Virus record (IMG/VR): IMGVR_UViG_3300033273_000114
Location: 1 to 31,477 of that record
Direction: 5' to 3' (one strand)
Length of the DNA stretch: 31,477 nucleotides
From: a virus
Of this stretch, positions 15,170 through 20,986 are shown piece after piece. A model generated the notes under the pieces. The model saw only the letters and a program-made list of their open reading frames with translations. It made no database searches and was not told the DNA's origin. The position numbers and the translations under genes are program-made. Within the stretch, counting starts at the first letter, position 1. Every line of letters starts with the position of its first letter.

Positions 15170-15938
15170 TTAGTCTTTTGTTTTATCATTTTAGCTTCTA
15201 ACTCATTTTTCTCTTTTTCAAATTCTAGCCAAGTCAAACATTCGGAAGCTGATAGTTTTGCAACTTCTTCAAATTTTGTGACATCTCCTCTAGCGATTGC
15301 ATATATTGATTGATACCATCCCCATTTTGCTCCAAATCCTTTGTTAGTTCCGAATCCTTCTTCAGCTTCTCCGTCAAAGAGCCCAGTAAATAACCCGACA
15401 AAACGTTCCCTAAACGATAAAAAAAAACAATTGCACCCAAAGCTACATTTACCGGAGCATCTTTCATCACCTCAGCATACTTATCTGAACCCTCGTAGTC
15501 TTCTATTAGGTATAAATCCCCTTTACGGAATGTTATCGGTCTATATAATACAGCTAGTGCTTTGTGTATCTGTTGCCAATCACTTATATAATTATCCAAA
15601 TCAACAAACTCCCCTAAACTAATGTCATCTAGCTTAGGTATGAAACCGAAGGTCACACTATCCCCGTTTGGGTCTGTTAATGTAAAGTCCCTCTGCAAAG
15701 GTGTATCCTCCTTAAATATGTTTATAATGTGGTTTATTACCTCTGAGAATTTAGCTAAAGGTAACTTATAAGCCTCCTTCATTGTGACTCCACAGAATAT
15801 CTCTAATACTTTCAGATTGATGAATTCTGTATCATCTGCATCTTCGTTATTCTCCACAACCTTAAGATACTTTTGATACTGACTCAACTTAATACCGGAC
15901 AACTCTCTTGGTACTTCTAAAGTAAACTTTTGACTCAT
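15166..15938 (-). CDS. Tail assembly chaperone, -1 frameshift fusion form (257 aa)
   Basis: The frame starting at 15938 is read to codon 173 and then shifts back one base on a run of nine T (15427-15419). The -1 frame continues for 84 codons from about 15420 to a TGA at 15166-15168. It encodes a convincing domain: 'FGAKWGWYQSIYAIARGD', then 'KFEEVAKLSASECLTWLEFE' and a basic helical end. This is the pattern of tail chaperone C-terminal parts, equivalent to lambda gpGT. The TGA overlaps the ATG of the next gene, as expected only if this frame is translated. The fusion would bring tube subunits to the tape measure. The alternative, a sequencing error in T9, is discussed in the findings. Confidence 0.8.
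15234..15938 (-). CDS. Tail assembly chaperone, unshifted form (234 aa)
   Basis: I place the start at 15938 (MSQKFTLEVPRELSGIKL), not at the upstream in-frame ATG at 15959, because the seven extra residues look like leader. The protein is helical and acidic, with 'YQKYLKVVENNEDADDTEF' near the start and 'LDDISLGEFVDLDNYISDWQQIHKALAVLYRP' in the middle, typical of gpG-like tail chaperones. After the T9 run it continues for 61 codons in its own frame, with a plausible charged tail ('LTEKLKKDSELTKDLEQNGDG'), so about 186 bases are coded twice. It heads the structural run, just downstream of a promoter-like site. Confidence 0.8.
   Translation of the reverse strand: MSQKFTLEVPRELSGIKLSQYQKYLKVVENNEDADDTEFINLKVLEIFCGVTMKEAYKLPLAKFSEVINHIINIFKEDTPLQRDFTLTDPNGDSVTFGFIPKLDDISLGEFVDLDNYISDWQQIHKALAVLYRPITFRKGDLYLIEDYEGSDKYAEVMKDAPVNVALGAIVFFYRLGNVLSGYLLGSLTEKLKKDSELTKDLEQNGDGINQYMQSLEEMSQNLKKLQNYQLPNV
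15419..15427 (-). promoter_or_regulatory. Slippery T9 run for -1 ribosomal frameshifting
   Basis: The mRNA reads GUU UUU UUU UAU. The run allows the heptamer U UUU UUU with both tRNA-Phe able to re-pair in the -1 frame. The -1 frame is open from here to the ATGA overlap with the next gene. No strong stem-loop is evident to me just downstream, so a long homopolymer alone may drive slippage by ribosome or polymerase. Confidence 0.75.
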
Positions 15939-15976
15939 ACCTATATAACTAAACAACAACTGTTTTGTACTAGAAT

Positions 15977-15984
15977 CAAAAATA
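15977..15984 (-). promoter_or_regulatory. Candidate promoter -7 element for the structural genes
   Basis: On the minus strand the bases read TATTTTTG, matching the Bacteroidota -7 consensus TAnnTTTG. The spaced -33 TTTG is poor (ACTG at about 16003-16006). A start near 15970 would leave a leader of about 30 bases before the ATG at 15938. A weak -33 would fit a late promoter that needs the phage sigma-like factor or another activator. Confidence 0.4.
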
Positions 15985-16024
15985 AAACACTTTGAAAATA
16001 ATCAGTTATATATCTAGATAATCA

Positions 16025-16049
16025 ATAGGGGCTCCTACAGAGACCCCTA
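16025..16049. other. Stable inverted repeat in the intergenic region
   Basis: TAGGGGCTC and GAG-A-CCCCTA pair over nine positions around a five-base loop with one bulged A. There is no U run on either strand, so it is not a standard terminator. It lies about 50 bases upstream of the candidate structural-gene promoter, where it could be a protein-binding site or an RNA end for the convergent plus-strand unit. Confidence 0.5.
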
Positions 16050-16126
16050 AACTATTAACCAGACCTTAGATTATCATAAAACTTTTAGTCAGAGAAGGGT
16101 AAATACATTCTTTTTTCAAATCATCC

Positions 16127-16157
16127 TTTTTATTTCCAATCTACTTTATTATATTTG
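16127..16157 (+). promoter_or_regulatory. Plus-strand Bacteroidota promoter (TTTT-N19-TATATTTG)
   Basis: TTTT at 16127-16130 and TATATTTG at 16150-16157 are spaced by exactly 19 bases, one base from the host primary sigma consensus. It points rightward, against every protein gene. Transcription would start near 16162-16165, at a perfect inverted repeat. Confidence 0.65.
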
Positions 16158-16160
16158 TAA

Positions 16161-16240
16161 TAACAATGTCTGTTTCATTGTTAAATAGTTTTATGTTATT
16201 TGTTCAAGCCTCCTGTTTTAGCTCTTTCAGGGGGCTTTTT
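16161..16240 (+). ncRNA. Candidate plus-strand small RNA of about 75-80 nt
   Basis: Downstream of the rightward promoter lies a perfect 8-bp hairpin (TAACAATG, seven-base loop, CATTGTTA; 16161-16183), a 22-base AT-rich linker, then a terminator hairpin ending in U5 at 16240. Only a 31-codon frame (16166-16261) fits inside, and it reads through the terminator, so a non-coding RNA is more likely. Because the first hairpin overlaps the expected start site it may instead be an operator in the DNA. It is not antisense to any gene in the window. I do not recognise an RNA family; the flavo-1 class is one to compare. Confidence 0.5.
16206..16240 (+). terminator. Rho-independent terminator on the plus strand
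   Basis: AAGCCUCCUG (16206-16215) pairs with CAGGGGGCUU (16228-16237) over ten positions including one G-U, with a 12-base loop, and is followed by UUU. There is no rightward gene upstream, so it must end a short non-coding transcript. Confidence 0.8.
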
Positions 16241-16253
16241 CAATACCCTTTGA

Positions 16254-16351
16254 TTTTTTAAAACCTAATACCTCGACTACCACTATCTTCATTTTACGTT
16301 GAATTTTTAAAACCGCATACCTCACCACCCGATACATTCATTTTACGCCGT
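16254..16351. repeat. Two imperfect 49-bp direct repeats
   Basis: Units 16254-16302 and 16303-16351 share TTTTTAAAACC, then ATACCTC, ACC and TCATTTTACG at the same spacing. They are adjacent and non-coding. The region 15960-16493 as a whole holds no gene; these repeats, the small RNA unit and the hairpins are all I can see in it. Confidence 0.7.
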
Positions 16352-16493
16352 TTTAAGGCATTATCTCGGGCTTAAGCATATAATACCCTCCAGGAGAGGA
16401 GAAAGTCTCTTAGAGGGGCTGAAAATAAGGCGATCGGCACTACCATTCAAAATACTTATATTCTTTTTCAATTCATTAGCAAAATAATAGTAC

Positions 16494-16532
16494 AAAAAAA
16501 CCGCCTCAAATATTTAACTATTTAAAGGCGGT
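16494..16532 (-). terminator. Strong terminator closing the small-protein cassette
   Basis: On the minus strand ACCGCCU...AGGCGGU forms a 7-bp GC-rich stem extended inward by UAUUU/AAAUA, and it is followed by seven U. It lies 28 bases after the last small gene (stop at 16561) and isolates the cassette from the structural genes. Confidence 0.9.
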
Positions 16533-16560
16533 CAAAACAAACAAACGAAAAAAAGTGTCT

Positions 16561-16695
16561 TTATTCTTTATTTAAAATGTTGTCATAATTTTCAAAAGAT
16601 ATATTTTTACTAAAGTTTATTTGGTTAGATAGAAAGTACTTGTTATCTAGTTCAACTAAATAAAAAGGTTGATTAAGTTTTTTAATATACTTCAT
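16561..16695 (-). CDS. Small hypothetical protein, last of the cassette (44 aa)
   Basis: Its ATG overlaps the TGA of the zinc-ribbon gene (ATGA), and its TAA lies just before the cassette terminator. The 44-residue product starts MKYIKKLNQPFYLVELDNKY, is rich in Asn, Lys and aromatic residues and has no membrane segment or Cys. No family recognised. Confidence 0.6.
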   Translation of the reverse strand: MKYIKKLNQPFYLVELDNKYFLSNQINFSKNISFENYDNILNKE

Positions 16696-16829
16696 TCTGT
16701 TTTATTTTTTATTTCGGGTAGTCCGTATTCATTTAAAGCTATACTCATATCTAAATAAAAACCGCAATAGGAGCACAAAAAATTGTCCGGTTCATTTTCT
16801 TTATTACAACAGCTACAAATTTTATTCAT
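16692..16829 (-). CDS. Small zinc-ribbon-like protein (45 aa)
   Basis: A 45-residue protein with CSCC near residues 5-8 and CSYC at 19-22, two knuckles of a compact zinc ribbon, followed by an acidic tail. It overlaps the genes on both sides (eight bases before, four after), which argues for real translation. Small zinc ribbons in phages often bind host proteins or nucleic acid. Function unknown. Confidence 0.65.
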   Translation of the reverse strand: MNKICSCCNKENEPDNFLCSYCGFYLDMSIALNEYGLPEIKNKTE

Positions 16830-16944
16830 TTTCTTTTGTTTTATATATTGATACTATTTGCTCATCTGTTGAATTGTCTATATAATAAGTATGTTTGTCA
16901 ATTGTTATGTATAAACTTTTTTCGGTTCTTATATCTATTTTCAT
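16822..16944 (-). CDS. Small hypothetical protein (40 aa)
   Basis: A 40-residue protein starting MKIDIRTEKSLYITIDKH. It alternates hydrophobic and polar residues like a small beta hairpin sheet, has no Cys and ends in Lys/Glu. It starts one base after the stop of the gene before it and overlaps the zinc-ribbon gene. No family recognised. Confidence 0.55.
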   Translation of the reverse strand: MKIDIRTEKSLYITIDKHTYYIDNSTDEQIVSIYKTKENE

Positions 16945-16945
16945 T

Positions 16946-17071
16946 TTAGTATTTATTTAAGGTTCCAAATTTATTATATCTATTATCCTGGGACAAAAAT
17001 ATTTTTTCTTTATTCCTTTGTTCCTTTTCTCTTAGTTGCTGTATTAATTCTTTGTCTATTATTATATTCAT
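16946..17071 (-). CDS. Small charged helical protein (41 aa)
   Basis: A 41-residue protein. Residues 5-24 are a Lys/Glu/Gln-rich amphipathic helix ('DKELIQQLREKEQRNKEK'), the rest is Asn/Tyr-rich. It starts four bases after the stop of the GP88-like gene and ends one base before the next start. No family recognised. Confidence 0.55.
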   Translation of the reverse strand: MNIIIDKELIQQLREKEQRNKEKIFLSQDNRYNKFGTLNKY

Positions 17072-17075
17072 TTTA

Positions 17076-17828
17076 TTAAAGTTTTATCAGTTGTTTTTTT
17101 CTTTGTTCTATCGGGGCCGTTACTACAAAACCGGTAGTATCTTTTTTAGCCTCACCTTTTGCCCGGAGCCCGAACACAACATTTTTATTGTAGATCATTA
17201 CTAGGTCACTGGTATCACCGTCAATAACTTTAAAGCCCCGCCAATATTGTGGGAGCTCCCCGGCAAAAACTATTGAAACGTTTGCACCCTGGTTAAGTGC
17301 GGTTAAAGTTTGGCTTTCATTATCTTCGGCCCTAGAAAAAGTTAGATAGTAATTAATATGGTCTTTATACTTTTTTACTTTGCCTAGTATTTTTGTATAA
17401 TCGTAAAAAATAGCGGTAGGATATAGATCCGCAATATCTAAAGAAGCGTATTTTTTTAGCAAATAAACAAAGTCCTGGTCACTGGTCCCGTTTAAACGAA
17501 ACGCAATTTTCTCTCCTATCTTTTCAGCTTTTGCCGTTTCTCTTATTATTTCACTTGCAAGCTGTTTAATAAATAAACTTTTATTATAAATAAAATAGTT
17601 TGTTTTATTTATCCTGGAGCTCTGTACATTTGAAAATTTACCCCGCCCCGCTGTAAATAGACAAGCGGCCGCACAGCCCTTTGAAGCCATTGGACAAATA
17701 TTTATTTTCTTTTCGTTTTGGTTGTATGGTGCCAAATAAAGGATAAAAGTTTTTAAATTATTTTTTTTTGTTTTGGCGTTTGTTATCCCTGGACTCAATA
17801 GTTTTTTTGGTATTGTATACTTTTTCAT
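17076..17828 (-). CDS. GP88 / DUF7227-like protein with a C-x6-C-x3-C motif
   Basis: A 250-residue protein. Residues 44-63 hold 'CPMASKGCAAACLFTAGRG' with Cys45, Cys52 and Cys56. Further conserved-looking blocks are 'RLNGTSD' (111-117), 'FYDYTK' (141-146), 'YLTFSRAEDN' (161-170), 'VIDGDTSD' (201-208) and 'GLRAKGEAKKDTTGFV' (220-235). I recognise this arrangement from a widespread phage family (gene product 88 or DUF7227) whose activity I do not know. The three cysteines could hold a metal or Fe-S cluster and the alternating strands suggest a barrel; both are inferences. It overlaps the WYL_2-type gene by four bases. The gene uses more CCC/CCG/GGG codons than its neighbours. Confidence 0.7.
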   Translation of the reverse strand: MKKYTIPKKLLSPGITNAKTKKNNLKTFILYLAPYNQNEKKINICPMASKGCAAACLFTAGRGKFSNVQSSRINKTNYFIYNKSLFIKQLASEIIRETAKAEKIGEKIAFRLNGTSDQDFVYLLKKYASLDIADLYPTAIFYDYTKILGKVKKYKDHINYYLTFSRAEDNESQTLTALNQGANVSIVFAGELPQYWRGFKVIDGDTSDLVMIYNKNVVFGLRAKGEAKKDTTGFVVTAPIEQRKKQLIKL

Positions 17829-18169
17829 TTTAAGATAGTTTTATTTAATTCCTTAATATTTTCAATACTTTGATCAATTACGAGATCACTAACCCAATAT
17901 TTAACGCCGGATATTTGCACCCACACAACAGTTGAAAGGTTAATGAACCTTTTAGCCTTGTTAATATCATCAACCTTTTTTAATAGCTGCAAATCAACAA
18001 CCGGGAGCAAATTTTTAGCAATAGGATCAAAAGATAGTCCTATACCTTTATCACCTTTTTTTACCCCGGTGCGGGCGTTTATTATTCTAGTTGATCCGTC
18101 TTTTTTAATAAATTTAGCGGTGAAAATTTTTCCACTAGTCATATCATTAAGTAAATTTTTGTAAGTCAT
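17825..18169 (-). CDS. WYL_2 (DUF2693)-type SH3-fold protein
   Basis: A 114-residue protein. Residues 13-42 ('SGKIFTAKFIKKDGSTRIINAR', then 'TGVKKGDKGIG') match the phage family annotated as WYL_2, Sm-like SH3 beta-barrel, followed by the expected 'LLPVVDLQ' and 'RFINLSTVVWVQISG' strands. Such proteins may bind nucleic acid or nucleotide ligands, but no member that I know has a proven role. It has its own ATG after a gap of 27 bases from the membrane microprotein and overlaps the GP88-like gene (ATGA). Confidence 0.65.
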   Translation of the reverse strand: MTYKNLLNDMTSGKIFTAKFIKKDGSTRIINARTGVKKGDKGIGLSFDPIAKNLLPVVDLQLLKKVDDINKAKRFINLSTVVWVQISGVKYWVSDLVIDQSIENIKELNKTILK

Positions 18170-18196
18170 TTTGATAAAGTTTAAAATAGTTAATAA

Positions 18197-18334
18197 TTAA
18201 AGGCCCCACGAAGCGGAAGAAAAACCGCCTTGAATGATGCCGTGGTAAAGTGCCAAAGCCAATAAGGCTAAGATAGGTAAAGCAATTAAAATCTTTGTTG
18301 CTTTGTCTAAAAAAGAAATAAATTTTGTTTCCAT
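18197..18334 (-). CDS. Single-pass membrane microprotein, first gene of the cassette (45 aa)
   Basis: A 45-residue protein starting METKFISFLDKATK, with one hydrophobic segment (about residues 14-32, 'ILIALPILALLALALYHG') and a short Gly/Ser C-terminus. It begins about 27 bases after the -7 element of a host-type promoter, so it is likely the first and best-translated gene of the cassette. I chose this frame over a competing longer one because of the clean membrane segment and start position. Candidate roles include membrane-acting host takeover or superinfection exclusion. Confidence 0.6.
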   Translation of the reverse strand: METKFISFLDKATKILIALPILALLALALYHGIIQGGFSSASWGL

Positions 18335-18360
18335 TGTTTTGATAGTTTTTAAAGTTCATT

Positions 18361-18394
18361 CAAATATACAATAAATTTTTAAGTAATTAACAAA
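18361..18394 (-). promoter_or_regulatory. Host-type promoter of the small-protein cassette
   Basis: Minus strand: TTTG (18394-18391), 22 bases, TATATTTG (18368-18361), matching the Bacteroidota consensus TTTG...TAnnTTTG with a slightly long spacer. It lies just upstream of the ATG at 18334. Confidence 0.65.
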
Positions 18395-18643
18395 AATGTA
18401 AAAAACTTTTATTTGGTTGCTATCAATAATAGGTACGCGTTAAAAAATCTTTTTTAATACGCAAGGAAAAACAAACTTTTTTTTGGTGCTAAAATATAGT
18501 TTTTTTGGGGAAACTATAAAAAGACGTGAGAGCGATTTTAAGACTATTTAAGCTAGGTTTATCAATTCTAGGTGGGGGAGTGCCTAAAATAAAATACAAG
18601 CCCTTAGAACGAAAGTTGCAAAATGCAACCAAACCTCATCAAC
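18395..18643. other. Non-coding region with three inverted repeats
   Basis: No gene is visible. It holds GCGT-TAAAAAA/TTTTTTAAT-ACGC (18437-18462, two-base bulge), a perfect 8-bp repeat TATAGTTT/AAACTATA with loop TTTTGGGG (18495-18518), and GTTGCA/TGCAAC with a three-base loop (18615-18629). Together with the iterons next to it this looks like an origin, packaging or partition-type control region. Confidence 0.5.
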
Positions 18644-18751
18644 CTACTATGTTTAAGAACCTACTATGTTTAAGAACCCACTATGTTTAACGATACTGAT
18701 TGCGTTTAAGAAGATCTACTATGTTTAAGAAACCCTACTATGTTTAAGAAT
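18644..18751. repeat. Iteron-like array, consensus CTACTATGTTTAAGAAC
   Basis: Copies begin at 18644, 18661 and 18678 (period 17; the third is weaker), at about 18696 (degenerate, CTGATTGCGTTTAAGAAG), and at 18716 and 18735. All face the same way. The last copy touches the stop codon of the HNH gene. The core ATGTTTAAGAA is kept in four copies. Confidence 0.85.
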
Positions 18752-19249
18752 CTACAAAATTTTATTTCCCTTCGATAAATTTTCTTCTTTCCAAAGTGGT
18801 TGAAGATTTGTGTAGTGACAAAGTTTTTCCATCTCTTCCTTTGTCTTGGCTGAAGATAGAGGTATTATATGATCTATATGCCATTCACCGTGATTCTCCC
18901 AGGTCATTCCTTCAGTGAATTGAGATTCGATATGTTTAAATGCTGTTTCATAATCAGTGCCAAGCATATCTATATTACCAGAATTTTTAGTCCAATAATT
19001 AGCAGTAAAAGCCACAGATGTTCTTGTTCTTAAATTTTTTTTAAATTTGTAAAGAGGGTCGTTTTTCCTCCTATTCTTACTATAGACTCTACGATATGCA
19101 TTAGTTTTATCTTTATTCTTTTTTCTATATTCAGATGCATATTTATTTTTGCAAATCTTGCATTCGTTACCAACGCCATATTTTTTCCCTTTGTTCTTAT
19201 GAAACTCTTTTAGGGGCTTTATTTCTTTACAGGTATAACATTTTTTCAT
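18752..19249 (-). CDS. HNH endonuclease with N-terminal zinc knuckles
   Basis: Start taken at 19249 (MKKCYTCKEIK), five bases after the TerL stop; an earlier in-frame ATG would overlap TerL by 56 bases. The 165-residue protein has two CxxC pairs (Cys4/7 and Cys30/33), a basic middle (36-75) and an HNH core: Trp123-His-Ile-Asp126-His127 'IIPLSS', then 'CHYTNLQPLW' (Asn148) and 'ENLSKGNK' (Asn157). Free-standing HNH nucleases beside terminase genes can take part in cos cleavage, as in HK97; others are homing nucleases. Here it sits between TerL and an iteron array. Confidence 0.8.
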   Translation of the reverse strand: MKKCYTCKEIKPLKEFHKNKGKKYGVGNECKICKNKYASEYRKKNKDKTNAYRRVYSKNRRKNDPLYKFKKNLRTRTSVAFTANYWTKNSGNIDMLGTDYETAFKHIESQFTEGMTWENHGEWHIDHIIPLSSAKTKEEMEKLCHYTNLQPLWKEENLSKGNKIL

Positions 19250-19253
19250 AACA

Positions 19254-20459
19254 CTATCGTATGACATAACTCCCTTTGTTTGCATTTGCAAGGAAGTATT
19301 GAACTGCATAACGTAGGCTATCCATATGGTGATTCCATTTATCTATTGGCCTTTCATTCCTACTGTGCCATACATAATTATTCAGTTCCTTTATAAGCTC
19401 TAAGGAATCTGGGTCAATAACTAAATCAAAGTCCTGTATCAATGCTATCCCGGTTAGAATACTACCCTGCCTCTTTATTGCAGGTTTTACATTACAATAT
19501 ACTTTGAGCTCCTGGAGCAACCTAGGCTCTGCTGAGTCACAGACAATAAGTTCATCCTGGGCATATCTCCTATTCATTTCCCCTATCTCTTTCGTAGAAA
19601 GTCCAACTTTGCAGTACATTGTCTTTAACCACATTTTCTTACGATCTTTATCAATAGCTACTTTCAGTAGCACCGTAGGGTCTACAGAAAACCCAAAGTC
19701 TTGCCCATATATATAAGGGGCATATTCGTTGAATGGTCCAATAGTCCAACGGGTGAATACAACACCATCAGCTTTATCTAACCAACCACCGAGTATCTGG
19801 TGATTATATTTATCTGGTCTACGTCTACGAATCTCTTCTATCTGCATAAGGAAGGAGTCGGATAGGTGCTCCATATTATCTTTGAACGTAGTGTGAATAT
19901 AAGTGATATTATCCTTCCAACCGTTATGTCCACCATTAACAGCCTTAGCCGCAAAGAACCTTTGATATATCCAGTGCTCCTTAGTCGTAGGGTTTAATAT
20001 AAGGATAACTCTATTGGGTTTATTCTTAGCCCTTACAGACTGATCTATCTTGTCAAAGTCATCTTCATTAATAAGTTCCTCTGCCTCATCCAATACAAAC
20101 GTTGTAATACCTTGTAGGGACTTCAGAGCAGCCGTTTGATTACCTGCTGAGGTCTTGATACCTTTAAAGATAATAGAGCTCCCTGTGGACATATTTAGTA
20201 TCTCATCCTTAGTTATTCTGAAGTGCTCAGAGATACCATACAACTCTATCTTTTCTATAAACTCTGGAATAATAGACGTAGAGGCTGAAGACATAGTGTA
20301 ACGAGTGAACAGTATCTTATGACCTTGTTCCATTGTCAAGAGGGCTAGGAATGCCCCTACAGCAAAAGATTTACCACTACCTCTACCACCGGTTACAACA
20401 AAGTATCGGCTATCATTACCTAGTGCTTGATATTTAGGGTTTAGTTGTGGTACTGACAT
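19254..20459 (-). CDS. terL: Terminase large subunit (PBSX/phage type)
   Basis: A complete 401-residue packaging motor. ATPase part: Walker A GGRGSGKS (24-31), Walker B 'TFVLDEAEE' (120-128, Asp124/Glu125), coupling motif 'ILILNPT' (about 151-157). Nuclease part: 'YGQDFGFSVDPT' (Asp254), 'ELIVCDSAEPR' (Asp308), 'NHHMDSLRYAVQY' (Asp380), the RNase H-like acidic triad. It cuts concatemers and drives DNA into the prohead through the portal. It overlaps a 43-residue gene before it and is followed directly by the HNH gene. Confidence 0.95.
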   Translation of the reverse strand: MSVPQLNPKYQALGNDSRYFVVTGGRGSGKSFAVGAFLALLTMEQGHKILFTRYTMSSASTSIIPEFIEKIELYGISEHFRITKDEILNMSTGSSIIFKGIKTSAGNQTAALKSLQGITTFVLDEAEELINEDDFDKIDQSVRAKNKPNRVILILNPTTKEHWIYQRFFAAKAVNGGHNGWKDNITYIHTTFKDNMEHLSDSFLMQIEEIRRRRPDKYNHQILGGWLDKADGVVFTRWTIGPFNEYAPYIYGQDFGFSVDPTVLLKVAIDKDRKKMWLKTMYCKVGLSTKEIGEMNRRYAQDELIVCDSAEPRLLQELKVYCNVKPAIKRQGSILTGIALIQDFDLVIDPDSLELIKELNNYVWHSRNERPIDKWNHHMDSLRYAVQYFLANANKGSYVIR

Positions 20460-20565
20460 TATCTATATTTTTTGTCCTAAGAAACGAAGGTAAAGACTTA
20501 CCGTCTGGTGTATACCTATAGCCTAATATAGGGTTGATACCATAATCCCACCAATTGTCTGGCAT
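20434..20565 (-). CDS. Small protein between TerS and TerL (43 aa)
   Basis: The ATG lies one base after the TerS-candidate stop and the gene runs 26 bases into terL, so the spacing fits a coupled series. The product starts MPDNWWDYGINPILGYRYTP, with aromatic-rich N-terminal half and a Ser/Thr/Lys tail. No membrane segment and no family recognised. It may help assemble the terminase. Confidence 0.55.
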   Translation of the reverse strand: MPDNWWDYGINPILGYRYTPDGKSLPSFLRTKNIDNVSTTTKP

Positions 20566-20566
20566 A

Positions 20567-20986
20567 TCATTCTTCCTCTGACTCATCTGTAATATCAATT
20601 ATATCCGGATCATCATTCTGACTATCATCATCCTGATTACCTGCAAACAAGTTCTTAATATTTATATTCACTTTAGGTTTTCCTTCATTCATATCTTGAT
20701 CCTCTGGCTTACCATATTTATATTCAAATAATAATTTAAGGTGAGGGAATGAATCCTTGGCCTTCTCTGCTAGTGATTCCCAGGCTGCTTCCTCAGACCC
20801 AAAGACCCTTTTCATTGCGTTTAAAGCATAGATGTTAACTCTATCCCTCTTAGCCTTGTTCATAGCACTAGGGGTAGCCATAACCTTCTTAACGGGCTTG
20901 TTTACCTTTTCACCCCTCTTCCTACCGTTGTTCTTTCTACCATCAGTAGGTTTAACGTACTTCCTTTCTTTAGGTTTTCTACCCAT
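20567..20986 (-). CDS. Terminase small subunit candidate
   Basis: A 139-residue protein just before terL. The first 45 residues are strongly basic (MGRKPKERKYVKP...), the middle is helical ('VNIYALNAMKRVFGSEEAAWESLAEKAKD', 'LKLLFEYKYGKP'), and the last 25 are very acidic (DDDSQNDDPDIIDITDESEEE is the closing stretch). The middle block resembles TerS-type or phage DNA-binding proteins in which a helical domain follows a basic tail, and the 'YKYGKPED' phrase is common in such proteins. TerS binds the packaging site; the nearby iterons are a natural candidate. Position is the main argument. Confidence 0.65.
   Translation of the reverse strand: MGRKPKERKYVKPTDGRKNNGRKRGEKVNKPVKKVMATPSAMNKAKRDRVNIYALNAMKRVFGSEEAAWESLAEKAKDSFPHLKLLFEYKYGKPEDQDMNEGKPKVNINIKNLFAGNQDDDSQNDDPDIIDITDESEEE

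Noticed and set aside
16166-16261. A 31-codon plus-strand frame in the candidate small RNA
   Set aside because: It begins in the 5' hairpin and runs through the terminator stem and U run, and has no ribosome-site or domain.
18147-18359. A 70-codon minus-strand frame overlapping the start of the cassette
   Set aside because: It overlaps the WYL_2-type start and has an odd Phe/Arg-rich composition, while the 45-codon frame from 18334 has a clean membrane segment and proper spacing from the promoter.
18644-18751. Repeat array considered as a CRISPR
   Set aside because: Units are 17 bp and directly adjacent or separated by a base or two; there are no unique spacers of 30 or so bases and no cas genes.
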